From Pseudomonas shirazensis (lineage in GTDB: Bacteria; Pseudomonadota; Gammaproteobacteria; Pseudomonadales; Pseudomonadaceae): a stretch of 64,000 nt of DNA. Both the position numbers and the translations under genes were made by a program. How positions within the stretch are numbered: position 1 is the first letter of the stretch; every line of letters begins with the position of its first letter. This document shows positions 15,992 to 23,420 of this stretch, in pieces. A model generated the notes under the pieces. It made no database searches, had not been told where the DNA came from, and saw only the letters and a program-made list of their open reading frames with translations. Where the stretch lies: positions 1,067,001 to 1,131,000 of the forward strand of contig NZ_JABWRD020000001.1 of assembly GCF_014268785.2 (NCBI RefSeq), written 5' to 3'.

Positions 15992-16973
15992 CGGTGTATT
16001 CCTTGACAGTTGATGCCGCCGCCCAGGCTTGTGGCTTGCCTGTGGCAGACAGCGGTAAGTGATCAACGTGATGGATATGCAGCGGCCGCGGCGTGCCGGG
16101 CGGGAGGTGAGAAAACGCAGCCAGCACAGCCCCGCTGCTGACTGACGAATCGCCCAGCACTATGGTGTAGGCCTCGCCACGCAAACCGTCGCGTAGCGGC
16201 ACGCAGGCCAGGCTTGCGCAGCCCAGCAGCGTGCCCAGTTCGGCGCCTAGCCGGGCCAGGTCGAGGCGAACGCCATTAACCTTGATCAGGCTACTGACCC
16301 GGCCCAGCCACTGCACCCGGCGCGGGTCGAGCACCTGCACCAGGTCGTCACAACAGTGGCTTGGCGCTGCGCAGGCCTGGCCCTGCTCACAGGCAATGCG
16401 TGGGCTGGCAATTTCCAGGGGCGCGGGCTGGCCTGCGGGCGTCAGTAGCTGAACGTCGTCAAGCAAAGTCCACGGCTGCTCCGGCGTGCTACTGGCATCC
16501 AGTTCGCGGACGGCAATCGCGCCGGTTTCGGTCGAGCCGAGCACCTCGATGAAACGCACCTGCGCATCGGCAAACTGCTGGACCACAGCCAGTGCGCCGG
16601 GTGGCAACATCGATGCGCTGTGCATGACCAACAGCGGGCGCTGGCCAGCCAGGCGCTTGAGCAGTGCTGGCAGCAGCTTCCAGGTACTGGCGATGGCCAG
16701 GATCACGCACTGGCCCTGGCCAGCCAGCGTTGGCAGTTGCTGTTGTTCGAACGAGCACAGCTGTAGCGCCGCCCCATTTACGCGCGCACCGGTTTCGCCG
16801 AGGATCTGCCCGTAGCTGTGGCTGACCGGGGCAAAGCTGATGATCTCGCTGACCTCGGGCGCCCAGCGCTGATAGATCAGCCGCGCCTCCTGCTCCATCT
16901 GCGCGCGGCTGCGCAGCCACTGGCGCGGCGCGCCGCTGGAGCCGGAGGTATGGAACATCTGCTCGGCGCTCAC
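15978..16973 (-). CDS. N-terminally short acyl-adenylating enzyme (ANL superfamily)
   Basis: 331 residues. It begins almost at the ATP-binding loop (HTSGSSGAP, residues ~8-16), so the ~90 residues that precede this loop in PaaK-type ligases are missing. Other core motifs are present: VLGSTETG, GRVSSLIKVNGVRL and a C-terminal LPLSATGK with the adenylation lysine. The loop has Arg where Lys is usual (APRQW). The start is a GTG that overlaps the ACP stop (GTGA), so it is translated as a separate product. It may load the carrier protein next to it, perhaps with help from the other ligase. A degenerate enzyme cannot be excluded. Confidence 0.75.
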   Translation of the reverse strand: MSAEQMFHTSGSSGAPRQWLRSRAQMEQEARLIYQRWAPEVSEIISFAPVSHSYGQILGETGARVNGAALQLCSFEQQQLPTLAGQGQCVILAIASTWKLLPALLKRLAGQRPLLVMHSASMLPPGALAVVQQFADAQVRFIEVLGSTETGAIAVRELDASSTPEQPWTLLDDVQLLTPAGQPAPLEIASPRIACEQGQACAAPSHCCDDLVQVLDPRRVQWLGRVSSLIKVNGVRLDLARLGAELGTLLGCASLACVPLRDGLRGEAYTIVLGDSSVSSGAVLAAFSHLPPGTPRPLHIHHVDHLPLSATGKPQAWAAASTVKEYTDVIR

Positions 16974-17254
16974 TCGGCGGCCTGCAGGGTGAGCTGGTCT
17001 TCGACCTTCTGCGCAACGAAGCGCTGCATCTTGTCCAGGGTCTCGAACCAGAAACGCACATCGTCGCTGAGGTAGTCCACCTCGATGCTGAACCGGTCCT
17101 CGACGGCAGTAATCACCTCGACTGCCATCAGGCTGTCGAAGCGCTCACCGAGAAAGTCGCGAAAGCTGGCCTGGCTGTCGATGCCGAGGACCTCGGGGCC
17201 GAGCAATTGGGCAAGCGTCTGGCGGATCTGGAGTTCGATGGAGGGGGTATTCAC
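16970..17254 (-). CDS. Acyl carrier protein
   Basis: 94 residues, acidic, helical, with the phosphopantetheine attachment serine at Ser41 in RFDSLMAVE. This is not the housekeeping AcpP, whose motif and gene context (fab cluster) differ. It starts at a GTG overlapping the tautomerase stop (GTGA) and ends overlapping the short ligase start (GTGA). The placement between a ligase and a tautomerase suggests that intermediates are processed while tethered to it. A phosphopantetheinyl transferase is not in the window. Confidence 0.85.
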   Translation of the reverse strand: MNTPSIELQIRQTLAQLLGPEVLGIDSQASFRDFLGERFDSLMAVEVITAVEDRFSIEVDYLSDDVRFWFETLDKMQRFVAQKVEDQLTLQAAE

Positions 17255-17658
17255 GAGCCGGTGCTTCCTTGTTGAGTGCTTGCGTTGATCAGTGCCGCGC
17301 CCGCGCTGTAGAACACCTGTTCAGGCGCGATCGGGTCAAATTGCAGATAGATGAAAGCTGTGCTGTAGCGGCTGCGCAGCCCCGCGTACAGGCCGTCGGC
17401 CAGGGTCTGCTGCGCGAGCATGTCGCGCTCGCTGGAGAGCGTGATGCGCACATGAAACTGCGCAGGCTGGCCGTCACGGTCCTGGCTGGGCAAAGGCATG
17501 CCGGCGCTGAACACGCAGTCCAGCGGCAGCGGCGCGAAGAACACCATGCAATGCGCGGGGTCGGCGCCCAGGCTCTTGAGAACGCGGGTAAAACCCAGCG
17601 CAATGCGCTTGCGCTCGATCAGCGGCAGCGGCGCGCAGGCGACGGTAATGGTCGGCAT
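17251..17658 (-). CDS. Tautomerase-superfamily-like protein with N-terminal proline
   Basis: 135 residues beginning Met-Pro (MPTITV), so removal of Met would expose the catalytic Pro1 typical of the 4-oxalocrotonate tautomerase/MIF superfamily. The length fits two fused beta-alpha-beta units as in MSAD or cis-CaaD. Relatives catalyse keto-enol isomerisation, decarboxylation or dehalogenation. The ATG at 17658 was chosen because AAGGA precedes it and Pro follows; the frame stays open upstream within the neighbouring gene. Starts 11 nt after the toroid gene stop. The assignment rests on the N-terminus and size. Confidence 0.65.
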   Translation of the reverse strand: MPTITVACAPLPLIERKRIALGFTRVLKSLGADPAHCMVFFAPLPLDCVFSAGMPLPSQDRDGQPAQFHVRITLSSERDMLAQQTLADGLYAGLRSRYSTAFIYLQFDPIAPEQVFYSAGAALINASTQQGSTGS

Positions 17659-17669
17659 GCTTGGTGTCC

Positions 17670-19403
17670 TTATGACAGTTGCAGGTTGGGCAAATGGCGG
17701 CGGCGGCCGTCGACGAATGCCTGCAGCAGACGGCCCAGGCAGGCTGACAGCGCATCGCTGCCCTCCAGATACAGCGGCGACCAGGCAAAGCCTTGCGCGG
17801 TGCTGACCTTGTCGAGGAAGAAGCGCAGGTGAGCGATGTCCACCGGCAGCTCGAATGCCAACGCCATGGCCACCGCCTGATAGGTGCTGAGCAGGTCGGG
17901 GATACGTTGACCGTGATTGGCGAAGCCACCCTGACGAACCTTGTGCGCCGCCAGCAGCACAGCCGCAGCCTGCTGCACGGGTTGGCCGAGATAGGCAAGA
18001 CAACTGAGCGCCTGCAAACCGGCGCGCAGCGATGAAGCGCCTCGCGGATAGGCGCTGTAGGTCAGACGCCCGCTGTCTTCATGCTGGCAGCTGCCGATAA
18101 ACCGCTGCAGGCCATCCAGCGCCACGCAGCTGCTGTCTCCCAGCGACTGCAGGATGGCCACCGCGGCTGCAGTCGAGACCATGTCCGAGCCGCGTCCTTC
18201 CCAGAAGCCAAAGCCGCCATCCGGGTTTTGCAGCGAGGCCAGCCATTGGCCGATTGCCTGACGGGCCTGTGGCTGCTCGGCAAACGCCCCGGCTGCCAGT
18301 CCCCAGGCGGTGCAGCGCACCTCGGCACCGCGCCCGGGCATGTACATGATCCCGGCCTCGTTGGGCATCTGGCAGCCTTCGATCCAGCGCAACGCCGCAG
18401 CACGCTGGCCGCCGTCGAGGGTGCCGCCGAGGATCCCGGCGGCGCTGGTCAGCACATCCGCCGCCGTGCTCGCTTCGCGGTAGGTGTAGCCGCCACCCGG
18501 TGTGGCCAGGCTGGCGATATAGTCAGCGACTTCATCGGCCAGCCAGGCGACTGGCTGCCCGAGTGCTTTGAGTGAGCCCACCGCGCAGAACACCGCCCAG
18601 ACGTCCTCGCCGTCATAACCCTGCCAGCGGACAAAACCGCCTGCGCCGCTGCGGCGGGCAACGATCCAGTCGCTGCAACGCTTTGCGTCCAGTGGTAGTG
18701 CGTGCAACTCTGCCAGGCTTGCAGTTGCCCGGTAGGTTGCCCACAGGCACGCCGACTCGGCCGACGCGCTGAAGCGAAAGCCGCCGTCAGCCAGCTGCTG
18801 CGTCTGCAACCAGGCGACCAAACGCGTGCGGTCCCACGCAGGCGCCGGCAGCCCGGCTCGTTGCAGTGCGCGGGCGGCCATCACGCCATAAAAGCAGGCG
18901 CGCGTATCGGCGACATCGCGCTCGGCAAACTCAGCCGACCAGCTCAGGCCACCATTGGCGCATTGCAGACCCTCAAGCCAGCGGTACAGCGGTTCACGCT
19001 GCTGGACCTCGCCTTGGCAGACTTCGAGCAACGTGCGCAAGGCGTAGTGCGTTGCCCAGGCATCTGCCGTCTGACCCGGGCACATAGCGTAGGCGTCGCC
19101 GTCGAACAAGGTGTGCAGCCATGCGGCAGTGGCGTCTGTGTCGCTGACTGTCGCCGCCAGATCCTTGAGGGTTTCGGTGCAATAGAAAGTGGCCCAGGCA
19201 TCGGACGGCATACCCTTGCTCCAGGCATAGCCGCCATCACGGTTGCGCCGTGACTGGATATACGCCTGCAGCTGCGGCACATCGGCACTGCCCAGGCGCT
19301 CGACCCAGGCCAGGCTGCGGATCGCAGCGTAGGTGCACCAGAGGTCAGCCTGATGATTGGCCAGGCCCTGCCCTTGCGGAAACTTCGGCAACAAGGCGCT
19401 CAT
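17670..19403 (-). CDS. Prenyltransferase/squalene-cyclase-type alpha-toroid repeat protein
   Basis: 577 residues made of about nine repeats of the PFTB/squalene-hopene type: each has a DGG- or GG-containing turn then an aromatic-rich helix, for example RDGGYAW, ANGGLSW, ADGGFRF, AGGFVRW, GGGYTY, PDGGFGFW and QGGFANH. This predicts an alpha/alpha toroid. The DxDD acid motif of class II terpene cyclases is not seen, nor a clear zinc-binding set of protein prenyltransferases, and no isoprenoid gene is nearby. Start ATG overlaps the PaaK-like ligase stop (ATGA). Its role in the pathway is unknown; it could be a cyclase with changed chemistry or a binding scaffold. Confidence 0.75.
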   Translation of the reverse strand: MSALLPKFPQGQGLANHQADLWCTYAAIRSLAWVERLGSADVPQLQAYIQSRRNRDGGYAWSKGMPSDAWATFYCTETLKDLAATVSDTDATAAWLHTLFDGDAYAMCPGQTADAWATHYALRTLLEVCQGEVQQREPLYRWLEGLQCANGGLSWSAEFAERDVADTRACFYGVMAARALQRAGLPAPAWDRTRLVAWLQTQQLADGGFRFSASAESACLWATYRATASLAELHALPLDAKRCSDWIVARRSGAGGFVRWQGYDGEDVWAVFCAVGSLKALGQPVAWLADEVADYIASLATPGGGYTYREASTAADVLTSAAGILGGTLDGGQRAAALRWIEGCQMPNEAGIMYMPGRGAEVRCTAWGLAAGAFAEQPQARQAIGQWLASLQNPDGGFGFWEGRGSDMVSTAAAVAILQSLGDSSCVALDGLQRFIGSCQHEDSGRLTYSAYPRGASSLRAGLQALSCLAYLGQPVQQAAAVLLAAHKVRQGGFANHGQRIPDLLSTYQAVAMALAFELPVDIAHLRFFLDKVSTAQGFAWSPLYLEGSDALSACLGRLLQAFVDGRRRHLPNLQLS

Positions 19404-20716
19404 TGCGCACCGCCGACAAAGCGCAGATTGGTTTTTTTCCAGCTCTTTTGCGAGGCGCCGCTCTTGCTCAACACCGACAGGTTGTTGATGAACAGGATGC
19501 GGCTCCAGCGCAGGCGCATGTGAGCTTGCGAATGGGCCTGAAGGCGCGCCTCGATCGCCGCCTCCTGACCAGTGTCCCAGAGCACATCGCGCTCCAGGAT
19601 CAGCGCGGCGCTGTCCTTGTCGCGGTCGACTTCGATCATGTAGCCCGTGGCGTCGCAGTTGCCGTAAACAACTTCCTCGACGGCGCGAATATCCAACGCC
19701 ACGCCGCCGACTACCACGGCATCGTTGTCACGGCCATTGATCAGCAGGCTTGGGCTGAGCTGGCCGGCCTCGCAGGCGCCGCTGATGGTCACGCTGTCAC
19801 CGGTATCCAGGCGCAGCAACGGCCGCGCATACAGGTTCAGCGGCGTTACCACCAGACGCCCGCTGAGACCTTGCGCCAGCGGCACCAGTTGGCCGTCCTC
19901 CAGCAGCAGTTCGAAGTAGTTGGTGGTGCAGGCCAGACGCATCTGTTGATCTTCGCCAACTGTCGCCAGGGTGCCGGTCTCGGTACTGCCGTAACTGGCA
20001 TCGAATACCTCGCACTGCCACCAGCGCGCCAGGCGCTGGCGGAACGGCTGGGTGTTGACCTCGCCCAGCAGCATGATCGTCTGCACCGACAGGGCGAAGC
20101 CGTCGAGCATCCCCCGCTGTTTAAGGTAGCGAGTCAGCTGGACCAGCACGCCTGGGGCAATGAACAGCACGCTCGGCTGGTAGGTGGCGAAGGTCTTGCA
20201 TACCCGCTCCCAGTCGGTGATACCGGTGGTAAACGGGTACAGGCGCACGTGGGAGACGTCCAGATAGTCGCAGACGTTGGCAATCAGATCGCCGACCGGG
20301 ACGATATCCGACGGCATAAGGTTGGCGACCCTGGAGCCTGGTCTGAGTACCGCGCGCCACTGGCTGGCGACGCTGATGGCATTCCAGATGATGTCTTGCT
20401 TCAGGCGCGGAGTTGGCGTCGGTTCCCCAGTGGTGCCGGTGGTGGCGTAATAGCGCGCCGCATCACCCAGGCCGACCGTGCAGAAATCCAGCGGGGTGGC
20501 CTTGAGGCTAGCCTTGGGCGTGACCGGCAACTGGGCAAAGGCTACGCTGCTGAAGGGGCCAATATCCGCGTAATAGCAGCTATTGCGAGCTCGTTCCCAG
20601 GCGGCCTGCAATTTGCCGGTGTAAAAATTCTGACAAGGCATATTCCTGCCGAACTGGCGAAGTTCGCCCTCGGCTGCCGCTACGACTGAATGGTCGTTTT
20701 CCTTGTGAACCAACAT
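19400..20716 (-). CDS. Phenylacetate-CoA ligase-like adenylating enzyme
   Basis: 438 residues, about the length of PaaK. ATP-binding loop ATTGTTGEPTPTPR (91-104), YGSTETG near 245, a LDTGDS segment, NGRDNDAVVVGG, and a lysine-rich C-terminus (SKSGASQKSWKK). It should adenylate a carboxylic acid, probably aromatic given the family and the linked DAHP synthase, and pass it to CoA or to the carrier protein. It is the first gene of the seven-gene operon, with GAGAGG upstream of the ATG at 20716. Substrate not determined. Confidence 0.82.
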   Translation of the reverse strand: MLVHKENDHSVVAAAEGELRQFGRNMPCQNFYTGKLQAAWERARNSCYYADIGPFSSVAFAQLPVTPKASLKATPLDFCTVGLGDAARYYATTGTTGEPTPTPRLKQDIIWNAISVASQWRAVLRPGSRVANLMPSDIVPVGDLIANVCDYLDVSHVRLYPFTTGITDWERVCKTFATYQPSVLFIAPGVLVQLTRYLKQRGMLDGFALSVQTIMLLGEVNTQPFRQRLARWWQCEVFDASYGSTETGTLATVGEDQQMRLACTTNYFELLLEDGQLVPLAQGLSGRLVVTPLNLYARPLLRLDTGDSVTISGACEAGQLSPSLLINGRDNDAVVVGGVALDIRAVEEVVYGNCDATGYMIEVDRDKDSAALILERDVLWDTGQEAAIEARLQAHSQAHMRLRWSRILFINNLSVLSKSGASQKSWKKTNLRFVGGAQ

Positions 20717-21009
20717 CGCCCCGCCCTCTCGAATAAGTTGCGCCGAGAATTGGCGAGTGAAGACCTTGAGTAAAATACTTTTGGCGAAGCAGCGGTGATA
20801 GATCGAAAGTATTAGTAGCCCCTGAAATACAAGTTTAAGCCCCCGTCAGCGGCTGTGGTCTGCGCCACGCCCCGCGCGCTCTGGGGCAACTGCGCGTATC
20901 AGATTGAGACCTTTATTGTATTTCCCTTGAACTGTCGTCGCTGCGCACTATCGCCGCTCCTTGCAGCAGGTGCAGGGCGAACGACGACACTCAGGGAGCG
21001 ACACCGATC
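20717..21009. promoter_or_regulatory. Divergent promoter region of the biosynthetic locus
   Basis: 293 bp between the ligase operon and the DAHP synthase. It is AT-richer between 20765 and 20840. It contains an inverted repeat AATACTTT (20774-20781) / AAAGTATT (20806-20813) separated by 24 bp, and a wider GTCGTCG (20934-20940) / CGACGAC (20982-20988) pair. Both transcripts must start here, so these repeats are candidate operators. No gene is present. Confidence 0.5.
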
Positions 21010-22245
21010 ATGCTGACTCAAGGCGCCAACGTGCCCGACGGCCCACTGGCCTGGAGCCTCAACTCCTGGCGCGATCGCAGCGCTGCGCAGCAACCGCTGT
21101 ATCACGACCAACCTGCCCTTGAGCAAGCGCTGGCATACTTGCGCCAGGCCCCCGCGCTGGTCAGTCGGCAGTCGATCAGCCTGCTTACGGCCTTGCTGGC
21201 CCAGGCCCAGCAGGGCCGCGCGTTTGTCTTGCAAGGCGGTGATTGCGCGGAAGGCTTCACCCAGACCGATCAGGCTGCGCTGAATCGCTTTGTGCAATTG
21301 CTGCAGCAGATGAGCCAGCTGCTGACGCGGGGTGTACAGCGGCCAGTGATCAAGATCGGCCGCCTGGCTGGGCAGTACGCCAAGCCACGTCCCAGTGATA
21401 TCGAAACCCGTGATGGCCTGAGTCTGCCGGTGTATCGCGGCGATATCGTCAACCAGGCCGAGTTCCGCGCAGCAGCGCGGCGGGCAGATCCGCAGCGCTT
21501 GCTTGCAGCCTATGCTCACTCGGCCGCGACCTTGCGCGATATCCGCACCCTGCAGGGTTTCATGGACAGCGATGGCCTGTGCGATCAGGCGTTGTTCATC
21601 TCCCACGAAGCCTTGCTGCTGGAATACGAGCAGGCGTTGACCCGGCAACAGGACGATGGCTGCTGGTTCAACCAGTCCACCCACCTGCCGTGGATTGGCC
21701 TGCGCACCGCCCAGCCCGACGGCGCCCATGTCGAATACCTGCGTGGGGTGAGCAACCCGGTGGCGGTCAAGGTCGGCGCTGAAACTTCGGCCAGCGCACT
21801 GCTGCAGCTGATCAAACAGCTTAACCCGCACAACCAGCCGGGCCGGCTGACGCTGATCCACCGTATGGGTGCGGCGCTGCTGGAACAGCACCTCGGGCCG
21901 CTGATCGACGCAGTAGAGCACGCTGGCGCACGGGTGTTGTGGCTGTGCGACCCCATGCACGGCAATACCCGCACCCTGCCCTGCGGCACCAAGACCCGCG
22001 CCTTCGATGACATCCTGGCGGAAATAGAGACGGCCTTCGCCGTGCATGCCCGGCATGGCTCGGTCCTCGGCGGGCTGCACCTGGAATTGACCGCTGAAGC
22101 AGTGACCGAGTGCCTCGGCGGCCCGAGCCAGCTGCAGCCGGAGGATCTGCACCGCTGCTATCTGAGCAAGGTGGATCCACGCCTGAATGGCGAACAGGCG
22201 TTTGCCTTGGCCCAGCACTTGAGCCGGATGCCGCCATGCCGTTAG
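21010..22245 (+). CDS. Class II 3-deoxy-7-phosphoheptulonate (DAHP) synthase
   Basis: 411 residues. Type II DAHP synthase landmarks are all readable: LQGGDCAEGF, KIGRLAGQYAKPR, GLRTAQPDGAHVEYLRGVSNP, LWLCDPMHGNT and GGLHLELTAEAVTECLGG. The enzyme joins phosphoenolpyruvate and erythrose 4-phosphate, the first shikimate-pathway step. The length (near 400, not ~450) is that of copies devoted to secondary metabolism such as PhzC. Its gene overlaps the MFS gene by 10 nt and is divergent from the ligase operon. This points to extra shikimate flux for an aromatic product. Confidence 0.9.
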   Translation: MLTQGANVPDGPLAWSLNSWRDRSAAQQPLYHDQPALEQALAYLRQAPALVSRQSISLLTALLAQAQQGRAFVLQGGDCAEGFTQTDQAALNRFVQLLQQMSQLLTRGVQRPVIKIGRLAGQYAKPRPSDIETRDGLSLPVYRGDIVNQAEFRAAARRADPQRLLAAYAHSAATLRDIRTLQGFMDSDGLCDQALFISHEALLLEYEQALTRQQDDGCWFNQSTHLPWIGLRTAQPDGAHVEYLRGVSNPVAVKVGAETSASALLQLIKQLNPHNQPGRLTLIHRMGAALLEQHLGPLIDAVEHAGARVLWLCDPMHGNTRTLPCGTKTRAFDDILAEIETAFAVHARHGSVLGGLHLELTAEAVTECLGGPSQLQPEDLHRCYLSKVDPRLNGEQAFALAQHLSRMPPCR

Positions 22246-23420
22246 CCATATACGTGTTTTCGCTGTGCACCTTTGCCTTCGGTTTGTCCGAGTTCGTGGT
22301 CGCCGGTCTGGTTTCGGCAATGGCGGACGATCTGAGCAGTTCAGTCGCTGCGGTGGGCGTGGCGATTGCGGCGTACGCGTTGGGTGCCGCCATCGGCGCA
22401 CCATTGCTGACTGCGGCGCTGGCGAGCTGGCGTGACCGCTCGCTGATGCTGCTGACGGTAGCAGCGCTGGGGGTGGGCAGCCTGCTGCTGGCAAGCGTCG
22501 AGCAGGTGTTGACCTTGCACCTGGTGCGCTTTGGGATTGGCCTGGCCCACGGCGTGTTCATGGCGGTAGCGGCCAGTGTCGCAGTCAAGCTGGTAGCACC
22601 CGCACAGGCTGGGCGGGCATTGTCGGTGGTATGGATGGGCTTGACGGTGTCGTTGGCACTCGGGGTACCGCTGGGCACGCTGCTGGGCAGCTTCTGGTCG
22701 TGGCGGGTGATATTTGTCGCGCTGGCGCTACTCGGTTGTTTGAGCTTGATCGGCTTGCTGCGCTGGATGCCGGTTCAGGCCGGTGCGGTGGCTGCTCAGC
22801 CTGGCGCGGGGCTGAGCGGCCTGCGCGCCGTACTACTGCGGCCGTTGTTGTCCGTTGCCGTGGTGTCCATGCTGGTCAGCGTCGCGGTGTTCAGCTTTTT
22901 CAGTTACGTGTCGCCGTACCTGCTGGAGGTGAGCCAGGCCGGGCCACGCTTGTTGAGTGCGGGCATGCTGCTGTTTGGCGCCTGCACGATTGCTGGCAAT
23001 CTGGTTGGCGGCTATGCCGGCGACCGCTTTGCGATAAACCGCTGCCTGTTGCTGGCCCTGCTCATGCTGGTGGTCACGTTAATGCTGCTGTATGTGTTCA
23101 GGCAGTCGCCATGGGCAGTGCTCGGCCTGGTCGGGGTGCTGGGGGCAGTGTTCTTCGCCATCGTCACGCTGTCCACGTTGCGCCTGCTCAACTTGGCCAA
23201 AAGCGTGGCGCCGCTCGCCAGCGGCGTGGCCTCGGGGTTGAACATTGCTGCGTTCAACCTCGGCACAGCGCTCGGCGGCGGGCTCGGTGGCCTTTTGATC
23301 GGTCAGCTCGGCCTGGCGTGGTTGCCGCTGGCAGGCGTCGGCGCCGGGCTGTTGGCAATTGCTGTGCTACTCAGCCAGACGCCTGCTGATGTGGCCTATG
23401 AAGCTGAAACTCAGCGCTGA
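22236..23420 (+). CDS. MFS transporter, putative product exporter
   Basis: 394 residues with about 12 hydrophobic spans, of the AraJ/sugar-efflux/drug:H+ antiporter type (FGLSEFVVAGL at the start, a GxLxD-type loop near 65, PLGTLLG). I chose the ATG at 22236, which overlaps the DAHP synthase stop by 10 nt; the longer frame would extend into that gene. Translational coupling to the synthase makes it the likely exporter or self-resistance pump of the locus. Its 3' end overlaps the end of the convergent glycerate kinase gene by 10 nt. Confidence 0.8.
   Translation: MPLAIYVFSLCTFAFGLSEFVVAGLVSAMADDLSSSVAAVGVAIAAYALGAAIGAPLLTAALASWRDRSLMLLTVAALGVGSLLLASVEQVLTLHLVRFGIGLAHGVFMAVAASVAVKLVAPAQAGRALSVVWMGLTVSLALGVPLGTLLGSFWSWRVIFVALALLGCLSLIGLLRWMPVQAGAVAAQPGAGLSGLRAVLLRPLLSVAVVSMLVSVAVFSFFSYVSPYLLEVSQAGPRLLSAGMLLFGACTIAGNLVGGYAGDRFAINRCLLLALLMLVVTLMLLYVFRQSPWAVLGLVGVLGAVFFAIVTLSTLRLLNLAKSVAPLASGVASGLNIAAFNLGTALGGGLGGLLIGQLGLAWLPLAGVGAGLLAIAVLLSQTPADVAYEAETQR

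Noticed and set aside
17670..19403. Reading the orphan locus as a terpene cluster because of the squalene-cyclase-like repeats
   Set aside because: No DxDD motif, no polyprenyl synthase and no isoprenoid gene nearby; the other genes point to carrier-bound acid chemistry.
19250..20689. 479-codon frame opposite the PaaK-like ligase
   Set aside because: Antisense shadow with no recognisable fold; would also destroy the coupled operon reading.
20899..22494. 531-codon minus-strand frame opposite the DAHP synthase
   Set aside because: Shadow of the synthase and MFS genes; low-complexity and no start context.
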